The notes below the pieces were generated by a model. The model was given only the letters and a program-made list of their open reading frames with translations. It searched no databases and was not told the DNA's origin. Positions 6,486 through 6,693 of a DNA stretch of 6,693 bases are shown here, in pieces (the first letter of the stretch is position 1; each line of letters opens with the position of its first letter). Made by a program: the position numbers and the translations under genes. This stretch comes from Clostridia bacterium. Its GTDB lineage: Bacteria > Bacillota_A > Clostridia > Oscillospirales > CAG-382. Where the stretch lies: the NCBI GenBank assembly GCA_017614095.1, contig JAGACN010000117.1, positions 1-6,693 of the forward strand, in the 5' to 3' direction.

Positions 6486-6693
6486 TTAGCACCGGGTGCT
6501 GCGGCAGAGGCAGTTTAAGCACATCATGGCCGAGCAGATGTCGCAGACGTCGCAGTTGTCGCCCGAGCCGCCGACGGGATTGCCGTAGGGGCTGCGCTCG
6601 GATCCGGAATTCATCCGCTGCTGGAAGGAGCGGTATTCGCTGTTGAAGGGATCCATGCTGCAGGCCGTTTCGATCTCCGTCCGCGCGTCCTGC
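6486..6693 (-). CDS. C-terminal end of a cysteine-rich protein, probably a J-domain (DnaJ-like) protein with TPR repeats
   Basis: The frame is open from the window edge to a TAA at 6486, giving 68 residues of a protein whose start lies outside the window. The first part (ARTEIETACSMDPFNSEYRSF) resembles the end of a TPR helix, with the D-P-x-N-x-E-Y pattern typical of such repeats. A glycine/serine-rich linker follows. The protein ends in a cluster of seven cysteines within 22 residues (CDVCDIC, then MMCLNCLC and the final RC). Clostridial J-domain proteins with TPR repeats and a C-terminal CxxC cluster occur at this place, upstream of yicC, from memory of the gene order; the J domain itself is not visible, so the assignment is inference. 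The cysteines could bind zinc or iron-sulfur, or become lipidated. The reading frame is supported by the close coupling with the downstream gene and by G/C-ending codons. Confidence 0.68.
   Translation of the reverse strand, partial: QDARTEIETACSMDPFNSEYRSFQQRMNSGSERSPYGNPVGGSGDNCDVCDICSAMMCLNCLCRSTRC

Noticed and set aside
6488..6500. The inverted repeat AGCACC-G-GGTGCT at the end of the cysteine-rich gene as a terminator
   Set aside because: It is short, lies within coding sequence and the stop codon, lacks a following U-run, and the next gene starts within 12 bp with its ribosome binding site adjoining it.
6600..6612. Adjacent BamHI and EcoRI sites that might indicate vector sequence
   Set aside because: The sites lie within the continuous reading frame of the cysteine-rich protein, flanked by native-looking codons; coincidence is the simpler explanation.

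Overview
The window is a stretch of conserved bacterial housekeeping genes, all on the minus strand and read from the right edge toward the left. The content and order (cysteine-rich J-domain-type protein C-terminus, membrane protein, yicC, remA-like, rpoZ, priA, def, fmt, rsmB) are characteristic of Firmicutes, particularly Clostridia. The DNA is GC-rich with strong G/C preference at third codon positions, which suggests a high-GC clostridial lineage such as an Oscillospiraceae-like gut or rumen anaerobe. That taxonomic guess is inference; there is no rRNA to test it.

Layout, right to left. 6693-6486: the last 68 residues of a protein with a cysteine-rich tail, probably the C-terminus of a TPR-containing J-domain protein. 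6476-5955: a 173-residue multi-pass membrane protein of unknown function. 5917-5039: YicC/YloC endoribonuclease. 5025-4765: a divergent RemA (DUF370) DNA-binding protein. 4764-4699: the only noticeable intergenic stretch (66 bp), with a perfect 6-bp-stem hairpin flanked by 10-bp direct repeats. 4698-4444: RNA polymerase omega subunit. 4436-1929: primosomal helicase PriA. 1912-1364: peptide deformylase. 1367-393: methionyl-tRNA formyltransferase, whose proposed start overlaps the def stop. 400-1: the N-terminal NusB-like domain of the 16S rRNA methyltransferase RsmB, cut by the window edge.

The genes are packed tightly (gaps of 4 to 37 bp, apart from the 66-bp one, and overlaps of 4 and 8 bp), so they are probably co-transcribed and partly translationally coupled. 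Def and Fmt form the formyl-methionine cycle: Fmt adds the formyl group to initiator Met-tRNA and Def removes it from new proteins. RsmB modifies 16S rRNA, omega assembles RNA polymerase, YicC acts on RNA, and PriA restarts stalled replication forks.

I do not see a new defence system, mobile element, CRISPR array or RNA gene here. The points worth a second look are the absence of gmk from its usual place between remA and rpoZ, the repeat-flanked hairpin in that gap, the divergent RemA, the DEEQ-type Walker B motif in PriA, the charged C-terminal tail on Def, and the cysteine-rich protein/membrane protein pair at the right end.
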